Positions 1-10,246 of a stretch of DNA of 64,000 nucleotides are shown here, in pieces. The notes under the pieces were generated by a model. It was not told where the DNA came from. It searched no databases and was given only the letters and a program-made list of their open reading frames with translations. The position numbers and the translations under genes are program-made. Source of the DNA: Tillandsia leiboldiana (Eukaryota > Streptophyta > Magnoliopsida > Poales > Bromeliaceae); assembly GCA_029204045.2 (NCBI GenBank), contig CM055073.1:24778438-24842437 (forward strand), in the 5' to 3' direction. Every line of letters starts with the position of its first letter. The stretch's first letter is position 1.

Positions 1-622
1 CCAAACAAGACGGCTTAAATAAAACTAGTATAGTGATCCGCTCAATACAGCGGATAAATTTTTATTGGAGTAAATATTTATAGATTTAATAAAATATTAA
101 TATAATTCAGAATAAAATATGCAAATTCATCCAATATACCTACTAGCTATCAATTCCTAAAACTTAATTTGGTATTTCTAAAATAGCAAAAAAAAAACAA
201 CAATGTCTCTTGGCAATTATTATCGCATATTGTCATACAAAAAGTTTCAAATAATACATACTTTTATATAGCAATGAAATAGTGCGGCGGGGTGGCGGTC
301 ATTGCCGCCCTCGCGGCGGCGCTTGCGGTAGTGGGACTCGGGGGAGAGGGAGCAGCGGCGATTTTGATGGTGTGGTGGTGATTATGGCCATGGCGACGTC
401 TAGATTGTTCAGTGGCGTCAGAGTGGAAGCCAGACGGGGAGCAGGACTATTTTCGATCTCTCTCGCGATCTTAATCTTGATCGCGGTCCTAGTCGCGTTC
501 GCGGTCTCGATCTCGATCGCGCCACCACCGCGCCGAGGAGAGTGGAATGAGGGAAGTGGGAGAGAGCTTGTAAGCAGTTTAGATAAAAGAGGAGTGGAAT
601 TTCAAGTTAGATTTTGAAAAAG
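1..622. other. AT-rich DNA with a fossil Arg/Asp-dipeptide stretch
   Basis: Bases 1-280 are AT-rich with no recognisable gene. Bases about 280-560 are GC-rich. Read on the minus strand, about 560-465 gives alternating Arg-Asp/Arg-Glu dipeptides broken by several in-frame stops. Such dipeptide runs are typical of RS/RD-type RNA-binding proteins, so this may be a relic of such a gene. The open frame on the plus strand over the same bases looks like a shadow of that repeat. No exon structure or family can be named. Confidence 0.35.
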
Positions 623-1935
623 TTTTTTTTTTTTGATTAAACAGGGTTAAACCCTATTTGGAAGTACAGACAAGGTAAGTCCCCCCCTCGCGAGGGGGCA
701 TACCGCCCCAGAGCAAAGCAACGAAAAGTTCGCTACAAACCACTCTCACTAAAACAATAACTCACTAACCCAAAACAGAACCAAAGCAATAGCAAACTAG
801 CAGACACAGCAACAGTAGAGAGGTAATCCACCAGCACATCCACAAAGGTTCTCGCCACAGCTTGCATTTTTTGGTTGCCACACAGATTGGTCAGCCGAGC
901 TCCAGTCTTCTTAGTCGCACCCGTCGCCTGGCTCCCCGCTTCATCCACTTAGCTAACCTCTCAGTGCCGCTCTCCATGCTGCTAGCGTGCTACAAATGCT
1001 CCTGCTGCAAGCCCCGGTTGTGGAGATCCGATTGTCAAATATCCTATGGTTACGCTCCATCCATAGTTCCCAGCAAGTGGCTGCGACGCACGCGTCGAGG
1101 TGACCCTGATTGTTCCGTCCGGCGATCGATTTAATCAACTTCCATCTGGTCGGTAAATCCCCTTGATCTTGCAACAGTGTAACCAGCCAAGGTTGATTGC
1201 CCTGAAATATCCTGCTCCAGACCGATTGTGCGAAGCGGCACTGGAAGAGGAGATGTTCCAGGCTTTCTTCCGCGCTGGAACAACAGACACAAATGGACGG
1301 TCCACACCACCCTCGTCTGGTCAACCGGTCCGCAGTCAACAGTCTGTTCCTTGCCGCCAACCAGAGAAAGATTTTGATGCGAAGAGGTACCTTCAGGCTC
1401 CATAGTTGAGGAACTCTGCGATCGTCGACGCCATCGAAGACCAGAAAATTATACGCACTCCGAGCACAGAACCTACCATGGGGATTCCATCTCCACACCA
1501 AGACGTCCGCATTGGGTAGTAGTGTGGTGTTCTGGATTAAGTTGGACAGAGACGAAAGTTCGCTGAGGCCGGCGCTATCTTGGTCCACAAAATTGCAAAA
1601 GCCCATGTTGTCCTTGTTGCCGAAACGTTGCAGCCATCGTTTCACCGAGATGTGTCTAGTTGAAGAAAGCTTAAACAATGTCGGAAAACGGTTGCGCAGC
1701 AGTTTGACCCCCGTCCATCTCGCGTGCCAAAAGGGAGTTGACGCTCCGTCCCCGAGCTTGAAGGAAACAGAGGTGTGGAAGGGTGCTGAGGTGCTGAGGA
1801 CGCCCTTCCATAGAGGACGCCCTTCCATAGAAGTTTAGAACAGGACCATTGAAGCCAAACAGATGGAATGAAAAACGATAAACTATCTAAAAGTTGTCTT
1901 CTACCGAAGAGAAGAGACGGAAGGAGAAATAACAT
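623..1935 (-). mobile_element. 5'-truncated LINE (non-LTR retrotransposon), 3' end
   Basis: Read on the minus strand, this is the 3' part of a plant LINE: the end of the reverse-transcriptase ORF (953-1828), a 3' UTR of roughly 320 bases, and a poly(A) tail seen as a T run at 623-634. The last bases before the tail (GGGTTTAACCCTG then TTTAATC) recur in a tiny insertion at 28189-28215, which supports this as the family's 3' terminus. The upper boundary near 1935 is uncertain and no target duplication was found. Confidence 0.75.
953..1828 (-). pseudogene. LINE reverse transcriptase C-terminus with zf-RVT domain
   Basis: The reading frame has the zinc-binding domain found after reverse transcriptase in plant LINEs (zf-RVT): a Trp-rich segment with the pattern LRIKIFLWLAARNRLLTAD, followed by a Cys/His cluster with CVCC, then H-L-L-F-Q-C. 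In intact elements this protein makes the DNA copy at the target nick. The endonuclease and RT palm are absent. At 1798-1831 a 17-bp unit is duplicated in tandem, which shifts the frame near the 5' edge, so the apparent start codon is an artefact. It is a dead fragment. Confidence 0.75.
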
Positions 1936-2463
1936 ACTCTTTAAATGATGGTAGATTCAAGAAAAAAAGATGAGTAATAAAAGAGGTGGGCCCATAGCTA
2001 ATATTGAATATAAACCTGCGATGTGGACAAAATTAGAGAGATTAATATAGAGTTATAGATAGATGTTTATATGTTCAAACAAAATTTTAGTGACCGAAGA
2101 ATTATTTATATGCAACAATTTTTCTCTTTCTCCATTTGAAACTTTTTGATAGCCCAAAACTCAGTTTTGAATTAAATGAGGACTTTGAATTAAATGAAAA
2201 CTTTTAAGTTGCTAGAGATATCGTTCTAATCATCTATATTCATGTTTTAATCAACAGATCTAAAATAACAGATGATTAAATCTGTAGATTATAGAATGGC
2301 AACCCCTGAGAAGATTAAAAGAACAAGAGAAAGTAGGCGGAGAAAACAAAGCTGTGGGAGAAGGAAAAAGAGTGAAGTAACTTTTTTTTTCACCTATCAG
2401 CCTAATATATATTTATATTTTCCATTTTCTCTTTTTTACATTGACCTAAATACTCACCATCAA
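1936..2463. other. unassigned AT-rich DNA
   Basis: No coding region, RNA gene or repeat is recognised. The Lys/Arg-rich open frame at 2272-2472 resembles no family I know and runs into poly-T and copia sequence. If the neighbouring copia element is cut short at this end, the junction lies near 2464. Confidence 0.4.
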
Positions 2464-2500
2464 TTGAGGTAATTAACAAAAGAATCCATATTTCCCAACA

Positions 2501-2516
2501 CTCCCCCTCAAGCTGG
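2501..2516 (-). promoter_or_regulatory. polypurine tract of the copia element
   Basis: On the minus strand, AGCTTGAGGGGGAG stands directly before TGTTGGGAAATATGG, the start of the 3' LTR. A purine run ending at an LTR TG is the usual plus-strand primer site. Confidence 0.75.
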
Positions 2517-3287
2517 GGCATGTATATCAAACATCCCCAGTTTGCTAGTGATCCCACAAAGATGAGTTTTAGGAATGGCCTCTGTTAAAACATCAGCTAG
2601 TTGATCATTAGTCCTAACAAATTGGGTAGCAATAATTTTAGATTCTACTTTTTCTCTAATGAAGTGGCAATCAACCTCAATATGTTTGGTCCTCTCATGG
2701 AAAATTGGATGAGCAGCTATTTGAATTGCCGCTTGATTATCACAAAAGAGAGGCATTGGTGTTGATACAGACGAGCCCAAATCAGTGAGAAAAGATCTTA
2801 ACCACATCAACTCGCAAGTAGCAAAAGCCATAGATCGATACTCTGCCTCAGCTGAAGAACGAGCCACCACATTTTGTTTTTTACTCCGCCATGTAACAAG
2901 ATTACCACCTACGAACATACAGTAGCCGGAAGTGGATCGCCTATCATCATGTGCACCTGCCCAATCTGCATCGCAATAGCCTTGAATATTTAGATGACCG
3001 TGATTTGAATATATTAAGCCTGTTCCAGGGGAACCCTTCAAATAACGAATCACTCGGAGAATGGCATGATAGTGATGCTTGCAAGGAGCTTGAGTAAATT
3101 GACTTAGAACACTCACTGCATAGCTAATATACAGACGTGTTATAGTTAAATATAATAGTTTCCCAACAGGTCGTTGATAAAGTCGCTTTTGCTTTAGTGG
3201 CTCTGTACTTTGATCATGAAGACGATGACTGACTTCAATAGGTGTGTTCACTGGTTTGGCACCTAATAGTCCAGTCTCTTCCAACAA
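2508..3287 (-). pseudogene. copia RNase H domain
   Basis: This is the C-terminal part of copia Pol (259 residues open). It has the usual RNase H signatures: CDADWAG (first catalytic Asp), SSAEAEYR (Glu), FCDNQAA (Asp), then RTKHIEVDCHF. RNase H removes the RNA template during reverse transcription. The frame ends within the polypurine tract, as in many copia elements. The upstream RT half is in other frames, so the polyprotein is broken. Confidence 0.8.
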
Positions 3288-3299
3288 ATCTAGGACATA

Positions 3300-4154
3300 C
3301 TTGCCTTGTGATATTATACAAGCCCTTTTGGTGAGCGAGCAACCTCGATACCCAAGAAATATTTAAGCTCACCTAGGTCCTTAATGTCAAAGTCACTAGC
3401 CAAAACTGTTTTTACCTTGATTTTTTGTTCTAAATCATCACCTGTCAAAACAATATCATCAACATACACAACTACAATAGTTGGTGATTGATTGGTATGG
3501 AAGACAAATACTGAATAGTGTCATAGGTGCTTCTTTGAAACCCAATTTTAAGAAGAGCACTACTTAATCTCTCAAACCAAGCTCGTGGGGATTGCTTTAG
3601 GCCATAAATTGCCTTCTTTAGGAGACAAACACAATCGGATGGAATTTTAGAATAATATCAAGGTGGCCAGTCCATATATATCTCCTCTTGTAGGTACCCA
3701 TGGAGGAAGGCATTTTTCACATCTAACTGGTATAAAGGCCATGAATTATGAACAACAACAACCAGAAGAACACGCATGGAATTTAATTTAACAACAGTTG
3801 CAAAAGTCTCTTGGTAATCGATCTCTTCTAACTGAGAAAAACCTTTCGATAACAAATGGCTTTATACCTTTCAATTGATCCATCTTGTTGATATTTGATA
3901 TTATACACTCATTTGCAACCCACAACATTCACATTCTTAGGCACTGGTACAATTTCCCACATCTTTTGTCTCTCAAGGGCTTCTATCTCAACATCCATTG
4001 CTTTTTTCCATTTTGGATCAGCTAAAGCTTCAACAACACTTTGGGGAATAGATGAAGATATAGAGGAAAGGAAAAGCTTATATGAAGATGACAAAGCATG
4101 ATAAGAAATAAATTTGTCAACTGGGTGTTTTGTACTAGGTCGTCTAATTCTCAC
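3300..4154 (-). pseudogene. copia reverse transcriptase, frameshifted
   Basis: Minus-strand pieces of the copia RT lie in different frames. About 4154-3909 carries the N-terminal motif ending near MDVEIEALERQKMWEIVP. At 3855-3658 is the QLDVKNAFLHG catalytic motif. Near 3470 the Y-V-D-D active site can be read (VVVYVDDIV). In-frame stops and frameshifts separate them. It is the catalytic core of a dead Pol. Confidence 0.7.
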
Positions 4155-4162
4155 CTCTTTGC

Positions 4163-4761
4163 GAAGAGCAATTGGAAGATCATCAGAGGAGGGATTGGAG
4201 GTACCTGATGGAGAAGATGATGGATGGTGGTCCTCATCAGCCTGTTGATCAGGAACAGAGCTATCAAAATAGTCATCAACCTGTAAAGGCTCAGTTAAAG
4301 AGATTTCATGTTTGTGTTCTTCAACCTCTCCTTTGTCAAGATGATTACTAATGAGAGGAAGAGGAACATCACTTTCAGAAAGGGAAACCGATTTACTCCA
4401 AAGAATGTAACATCACGAGAAACAAATTTTCCTTTTGTGAAAGGACAATAGAAACTATACCCTTTTTGAGAACTAGAATAACCTAAGAACACACACTTGA
4501 CGGCATGAGGGCCTAACTAGTTGCGAGACTGACCAAGGGTATGAACAAAGGCAACACACCTTAAAACCTTAGGAGGCAATGAAAACAAAGGATAGGAAGG
4601 GCAAAGCAATTGTAAAGGATATTTTCCATCAAGGATGGGTGTAGGCATGCGATTTATCATATACGCTGCCATAAGAACAGCCTCTCCCCAATAAACTTTA
4701 GGAACATTCATCTCAATCAATAAAGCTCTAGCAACTTCAAGCAAAATGATTTTCTCTTCAT
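4163..4761 (-). pseudogene. copia integrase, C-terminal half
   Basis: At 4744-4517 the frame reads VARALLIEMNVPK then YWGEAVLMAAYMINRMPT, typical of the region after the catalytic Glu of copia integrase. At 4492-4295 it has the MFLGYSSSQKGY motif typical of the end of copia integrase. Frames differ between the pieces. The N-terminal half continues at 10814-11073 on the far side of the solo-LTR insertion. Confidence 0.7.
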
Positions 4762-4766
4762 GAGAT
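4762..4766. repeat. left target-site duplication of the solo LTR
   Basis: GAGAT precedes TGTTGGG at 4767. GAGAC follows the terminal AACA at 10809-10813. This is a 5-bp duplication with one mismatch, as expected of an old LTR-element insertion. Confidence 0.6.
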
Positions 4767-5006
4767 TGTTGGGAATTTGATGGACCGTCCGTTATACGCT
4801 ATGATGCACGAAAAATAGAGAAAATCGAAAACCGGTAATAGAAATAAATGCAGAAAAGAAGAAACCAAGATTTTTACGTGGTTCGGTAGTTGTTTACGTT
4901 CACGGGGAGAGCGAGAAAGATGAATTCCACTATAAGAAAAAACAAAAGAAATGCAAGCGTATATGTTATGTCTTTTCCAAATAAAAAATCAAGAGTCTTA
5001 TGGTGA

Positions 5007-5014
5007 ACCCCACC
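5007..5014. repeat. left 8-bp target-site duplication of the hAT element
   Basis: ACCCCACC immediately precedes the left terminus and recurs perfectly at 10239-10246. Eight-base duplications are diagnostic of the hAT superfamily. Confidence 0.9.
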
Positions 5015-5057
5015 TAGGGACGAAGCCAGGAGTTTGATTCTGGGGGGGGGGGCCAAA

Positions 5058-5239
5058 AATATATTATATAAAATATATTAATCTTTAAAAATTATTAATA
5101 AAACAAATTATATATAAAAAATTCAAAATACAAAAATGCTAAAGAAAATTTTAAAGAAATTGCTTACAATTCAAAAGTTAGAATAGTGCTCGACGCTCCT
5201 TCAAGTCACGAAATCCATCAATGATTGAATCAATAGTAA
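5058..5239. repeat. direct duplication inside the hAT, outer copy
   Basis: About 182 bp are repeated almost exactly at 5755-5937. The repeat covers the 3' non-coding DNA and the last codons of the transposase. The copy at 5755-5937 joins the transposase gene. This outer copy joins the transposon end and is cut off at about 5239. The 515 bp between the copies are foreign to the transposon. Confidence 0.85.
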
Positions 5240-5754
5240 TTTGCATGAGAAAATTGCAAATGATCTACCAACTATGAAGGAAATATAACTAAAGCAAACA
5301 AAATGGAGAGAATAATGGTATGGATGAGTCCTAAAAAATTTATCTTACATAGCAACATAATGTTGCTGAACTATTCCATATTTGACAAAAGTTAAGACTA
5401 AATTGTAGTGCAAGGACCTATCTAAGAAATGGGGACGCCCATAAAGTCATCACTACTAAGGCAGCTACAAAATAGGAAAATAGAATGTGACCACCCGGAA
5501 AAAAAAAAAGAAAGATGCATACCTCTCTTTTTTTAGGATATATCTCCCAGATCATGATAACACCATCAGCACTTCCTGAGAGCAGATAATGCCTCTCCAT
5601 ATCTTGAACTGTCAGATAAGAGAGTAATTTAGCCCAAGAACTCTATATCTTGACTTGAGTTCTGCCAGATAAGTTTCTCCTTACACTTTTCTCTCAAAAG
5701 TATGATAACGCATGAAAAAATAAGAATTCCTTTTCAATTATATTATATAAAATA
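5240..5754 (-). other. captured host DNA within the hAT
   Basis: This is the segment between the two copies of the 182-bp duplication. It contains one plausible exon of a WD40 protein with splice signals on both sides (5523-5608, minus). The rest reads as intron-like AT-rich DNA. Its position inside a transposon between duplicated transposon ends suggests gene-fragment capture. Confidence 0.55.
5523..5608 (-). pseudogene. WD40-repeat exon fragment (captured)
   Basis: The 86-bp minus-strand exon encodes HYLLSGSADGVIMIWEI, the strand-c/strand-d pattern of a WD40 blade (S-G-S-x-D-G ... I-W). It is preceded by TTATCTGACAG (acceptor) and followed by GTATGC (donor), so intron sequence was captured with it. 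WD40 proteins are beta-propeller scaffolds. The wording is reminiscent of Elongator subunit 2 repeats, but one blade cannot identify the parent. Not functional here. Confidence 0.55.
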
Positions 5755-7670
5755 AAATATATTATATAAAATATATTAATCTTTAAAAATTATTAATAAA
5801 ACAAACTATATATAAAAAAATCAAAATACAAAAATGCTAAAGAAAATTTTAAAAAAATTGCTTACCATTCAAAAGTTAGAATAGTGCTCGACGCTCCTTC
5901 AAGTCACGAAATCCATCAATGATTGAATCAATAGTAAACTTCTTGGCAATTTCTCTTTCAATATACACGATCAAAGAATTAGTGAGAAAGTTATCATCCA
6001 TCTTATTCCGGAGATTGGTTTTAATAATGTTCATAGCGGAAAATGCCCGTTCGGTAGTTGCAGTTGAAACTGGAAGAGTTAGGACAAGTTTAACCAATCG
6101 ATAGAGAAGGGGATATATTTCTGATTTTCTTGTTGCCACCAACCATTGACAAAACTCAGAAATAGTTGTCAATTTTTGCAAATCGAAATGTCGCGAAATT
6201 TCAAATTCATAGTGACGAAGCTCTATTCTCAACTCTTTTTTTTCTAACTCCGTAAAGTCTTGAGGATAAAATCTTTTCGCAAGATTACAAATGTCATCAA
6301 TATTAAAAGATTTGCAACCATCTTTAGGATCCAAAGCACAACTCAGAGTAAGTAATTCTATCATATTGCCACTAAATCTTGTACTCAACTCTTGTAATTG
6401 ACAATCTATTGCACCATTAAAAATATCAACTCGATAGTGATGCTCAAGTGTAATATGATCTCGTTGAAGGCGAGCACGACCTCCTCTTCCCACATAAGGA
6501 GCAGACATAATTGGAACTTCTATGTCATAGTTCGCACAAAATAACTTTACTTTGTCAAAAAATGAACTCCATCCTTCATCTCTAAGCTTTTGAATAAGTG
6601 ATTTTGTTGATGTCACAAGATGCATAGCATTAAGAATATCTTGAGATTTGCGTTGCAAATGTTGACAAAGAATGTAGGTCACTTCCGTTATTTCTTTCAT
6701 GAGATGCAAGATAAACACAAATTCAAAAGATGTCATTGCCTTATGAGCTAAATGTGCTTCACCGTGTTGAGATGCAGTAGATCCTTTGTCAATAATATTC
6801 TCTAAAACTGCACATGTTGCCTTAAACATTCTTAGCAAACTAGTAATAGATCTGAAGTGTGAACTCCAACGAGTATCACTGGCCCTTTGCAAAGTGCCAA
6901 CTTGATTGAGTCCGGTTCCCATCTCAAGCTCATTATTTTCAATCATTTCGGCAATTTCAAAACTATGGAACTTTTTTAGTTCATCATTTCGCTTGGTAGA
7001 AGATCCAACAATGTTGACAATAGTACTTAATTTTGAGTAAAATTCATAAACCTCAAGAACATCCTTAGATGCCGCAACCAAAGCCAATTGGAGACGATGG
7101 GCTAAACAATGGATGTAGTATGCATAGGGGCAATCATTAGAAATTAGTGCTTGTAATCCATTCCATTCACCTCTCATATTACTCGCCCCGTCATATCCTT
7201 GGCCTCGAATATTTTGAACATCAAGATTATAATGAGAAAGAATGGAATAAATTGCATTTTTCACAGTTAATGCTTTAGTATCCGAAATGTGAACAAGACC
7301 AAAAAATCTTTCTTGCACCAAACCTTGTACATCAACAAATCTCAAAACGATAGCTAACTGCTCCTTTTTTGATTCATCGCGTGCTTCATCAACCATTATA
7401 GGAAATTTTGAGTCACCAATTTCATCTCGAATTTTTCTTCTTACTTTCTCCGCTAGAACTTGCAAAATTTCTTTTTGTGTATCCGACGAAGTATAAGAAG
7501 CATTTCGCGCAGCATTTTCTAAAATAACTTTTGCAATATCTTCATTAAGAAAAGAGAACACTTCCAACATTTCCAGAAAATTACCCCGATCAATAGATTC
7601 TTTACTTTCATCCCGACCTCTCATAGCACATCCTTGAAAAGTAAGATATCTAACTGCAATTATTGATGCT

Positions 7671-7673
7671 TTA
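7671..7673. repeat. TTA target duplication of the MITE, left copy
   Basis: TTA at 7671-7673 and TTA at 8489-8491 flank the inserted element. A 3-bp TTA duplication is characteristic of PIF/Harbinger (Tourist) elements. Confidence 0.75.
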
Positions 7674-8488
7674 GGTATCGTTTGGATTGGGGATAAGCCA
7701 GAATGAGTTATACCAGGTATAAGTATGAAGTAAGGGATAAGCCTGGTATAAAGTAAAATTGTGTTTGGTTGGGAATGAGGCTTAAACCTGGTATAAGTAA
7801 AATAGTGTTTGGATTGGGGTTGAAGAATAAGGAGGAATAGAGAGTTAACTTTTGTGGTAAAAGATTAAAAAATATATATTTTTTTAATAATTTTTTCAAA
7901 ATTAAAATTTTAAAATTTATTCAAATTTTAATCTTTATTAATTTTAATTTTTATAAAAATTTTAAGTGGGAGCAAAAAAAAAAAAATGTTAATTTTAAAA
8001 TTTTAAGTGGGAGTAAAAATTTTAATTTATAAATTTATATAAATTTTAAAAAAATTATAAAAATATTGTATAAATTTTAAAATTAATATTTTTTAAAAAT
8101 AAAAAAAAATTAGATTTATTAAAATATAAAATTAAAAAAAAATTAAATTTATAAAATTTAAAATTTAAATATTTTTTAAAATTTAAAAATTTTAATTAAA
8201 AGAAAAAAAAACCGCCCAGAAGCTAAAAGAAAAATAAAACGAAAAAAAAAAAAAAAGAAAAAAAAAATGAAATGTCCCTTCCCAAGGCACTGCCTTGGGA
8301 AGGGACATAGGGACTGCCTTGGGAAGGGACATAGGGATAAACCAGGGGTGTAGGGGGGAGGGGGGATATCCCAACCCCAAACCGGAGATATTCCCGTTTG
8401 GGAGGGATATCCCCGGTTTGGGATATCCCAAAGGTGTTTGGGTATAAACGGGGGATATCCCCCCTTTATACCCGTTCCAAACACTACC
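7674..8488. mobile_element. Tourist-like (PIF/Harbinger) non-autonomous element, 815 bp
   Basis: The ends are GGTATCGTTTGGATTGGGG and the complement of CCCGTTCCAAACACTACC, giving inverted repeats of the GG..GTTTGG type within a TTA duplication. The interior is AT-rich and homopolymer-laden with no transposase. Near the right end it has a perfect 17-bp inverted repeat with a 1-base centre (8273-8307) and four GGGATATCC-type palindromes. It sits inside the hAT transposase coding sequence. Open frames across it are accidental. Confidence 0.8.
8273..8307. repeat. perfect 35-bp hairpin in the MITE
   Basis: The arms TGTCCCTTCCCAAGGCA (8273-8289) and TGCCTTGGGAAGGGACA (8291-8307) are exact reverse complements around one C. 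A partial third copy follows to about 8336. If transcribed it would fold into a long stem. Confidence 0.8.
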
Positions 8489-9129
8489 TTAAGGCGTAAA
8501 CGATTATTTACCTTTTGCTGTGATGTATGTCTATGAAGCACATTTTGAATGTGCTGAGATTGTTTCATCAATTCTTCGCAAGCTCTTTCGGCAACTTTAT
8601 GAGGTGAGTTTGGTTCTCTATCTATATGATTTAGAAAAGCACAATTTTTCCCATCATTAACTTTTTTCCACTTGTGAAAACCGTCAACAGTAAAGGCATT
8701 TTGTGAAGAATGCCCATATGGTTTGTTAAAAACAAAGCATGCGAGACAAAATGCGGCATCTTTGGTTGGAGAATATTCCAACCACAATTTGAATGACTCA
8801 AACCATGAAGGTTGGAAGCGACGTTGATGAGAAAGAGACCCACTTTTTGGATATTCCAAAAGTCTAGATTGATATGGACCATTAATTATATATGCTCGTC
8901 AAACTTCATCACGTTGTTCAACGGGATAATCCCAAATTTGGGGTCGTAATCCAGGATCACGCTCAACTGGCAAGTCATCAGCCTCTTTAATTTCTATTCT
9001 TGGATATTTCAAACGACAACTTTGGGAACCCGAAGCTTCATCTCTATAAATAACTTCTTGTTCATTAGCTTCCGATTTTTCAATATTTTTTCTTTTAAAA
9101 AAAGAATCTAGTGTAGTTGTCTTTCCCAT

Positions 9130-9898
9130 TAAAATAATAATGGTCTAGAGATCTACAAAAAATTATGTCAAGAAATCAAGTATTAAGATTTAGTATAATT
9201 TGAAAATCATGTAGAATTATGTAAAAAATCATAGCACACTAATAAGTTCAAAAGACTACAACACTAATTACACTACAAGTCTACAACAGTAATAATAATA
9301 AAAATATTTTTAAATAATATAAAAAAAAATAAGAGGATTTGAAAGAATTTTTGACCTTGGCTAGTCGTAGGAAGAATTTGTGCTCGCCGGCTAGTCGTAC
9401 GAAGAATTTGTGCTCGCCGGCTAGGCGGCTACAGATTGGCGATTGCTAGTATCAGCGACGGACTATCAAACTCATCAAACAAGTTTACTGCTGCATCAAA
9501 TGATTCAAATCAAGTTTCAACAATTAAATATTCATTAGATAAAATAATATATTTATAATTTAAAAAAAAAATTAAAAGCATAATTAAAGTGAAATTTTTT
9601 TCATCCAACAAGACAACAACTATCATTCATTCATTCTATTTTTATCAACTATTAACTATCAAATATCAATATTTAATAGTGATAAAAAAAGTGTAAAAAA
9701 TATTAATTAAAAAAATAAAAAAAAATTATTTGAGTTTTGATATTAAGTTCAAAATATCATAATAATTTTTTTTTTAAAAAAAAAATCAAGAGGAACAACA
9801 GAAAAAAAAAATAATAATAATAAAATTAATAAAAATACTTGCCTGCTTAGGCGAGAGGGCGGCGATGAGCAGCGGAGAGAGAGAGAGAGAGAATGTGA

Positions 9899-9952
<54 letters not shown>

Positions 9953-10225
9953 TGAGAGAGCCCGAGAGAGACGTTTAGGCTACCATACCTGTTGCCTGTT
10001 GGCTGGTGCACTGACCCACGTGCTAGGAGGGGCGCAGCAGGGAGCGGGCCAGCAGGGGCGTAGCAGGGAGCGGGCCAGCGGGGCCTTCATTGTATTTCAT
10101 GTTAACTTGGCCCACAAAATAGTATAGTCTTTTAAATACAAAACAATATTTCAGATAACTTGGCCCACAAAATAATATAATTTTAAAATTTCTGGGGGGG
10201 CCATGGCCCCTGTGGGCCTATATAT
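9130..10225. other. hAT right-end non-coding DNA
   Basis: This is the 5' side of the transposase gene. It is AT-rich DNA with no coding signal. It contains a 30-bp tandem repeat (9359-9388 and 9389-9418, unit GGCTAGTCGTAGG...), a GA microsatellite at about 9878-9960, and a GC-rich imperfect repeat near 10015-10085 (AGGGAGCGGGCCAGC twice). The promoter presumably lies here but no convincing TATA box was singled out. Confidence 0.6.
9878..9960. repeat. (GA)n microsatellite
   Basis: A run of GAGA interrupted near 9893-9904, located in the hAT right end. Confidence 0.9.
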
Positions 10226-10238
10226 GGCCTCGTCCCTG

Positions 10239-10246
10239 ACCCCACC
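10239..10246. repeat. right 8-bp target-site duplication of the hAT element
   Basis: ACCCCACC, identical to 5007-5014. Confidence 0.9.

Larger units (their letters stand above)
5876..9129 (-). pseudogene. hAT transposase with TTF-type zinc finger, disrupted
   Basis: In order on the minus strand: a start at 9129 with Lys/Glu-rich N-terminus; a TTF-type zinc-finger region (about 8860-8490) with FCLACFVFNKP and a following NCAFLNH cluster; the RNase H-like catalytic region with DEARDESKKEQLAIVLR and GQGYDGASNMRG; and the C-terminal hAT dimerisation motif with STATTERAFSAMN near 6050. Two lesions are visible. TGA at 8901-8899 follows RDEV, where an Arg codon is likely. A MITE lies at 7674-8488. 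Leaving out the MITE and one TTA gives exactly 2436 bases, about 811 codons, in one frame. That fits the family's length and shows no other frameshift. Confidence 0.85.
5015..10238 (-). mobile_element. hAT DNA transposon (5224 bp), defective
   Basis: Terminal inverted repeats are TAGGGACGAAGCC (5015-5027) and the complement of GGCCTCGTCCCTG (10226-10238). They match at 11 of 13 positions and lie inside the 8-bp duplication. The transposase gene runs on the minus strand from 9129 to 5876. The left end holds a 182-bp direct duplication enclosing a captured gene fragment. The right 1.1 kb is AT-rich promoter-side DNA with short tandem repeats and a (GA)n run. A MITE and an in-frame stop disable the transposase, so movement would need a transposase from elsewhere. 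Confidence 0.9.

Noticed and set aside
282..617. 111-codon frame with a hydrophobic segment
   Set aside because: Opposite strand of an Arg-Asp dipeptide repeat; no family resemblance and no promoter.
8176..8859. Longer form of the transposase zinc-finger exon running into the MITE
   Set aside because: The tail after about 8490 is MITE sequence read by chance.
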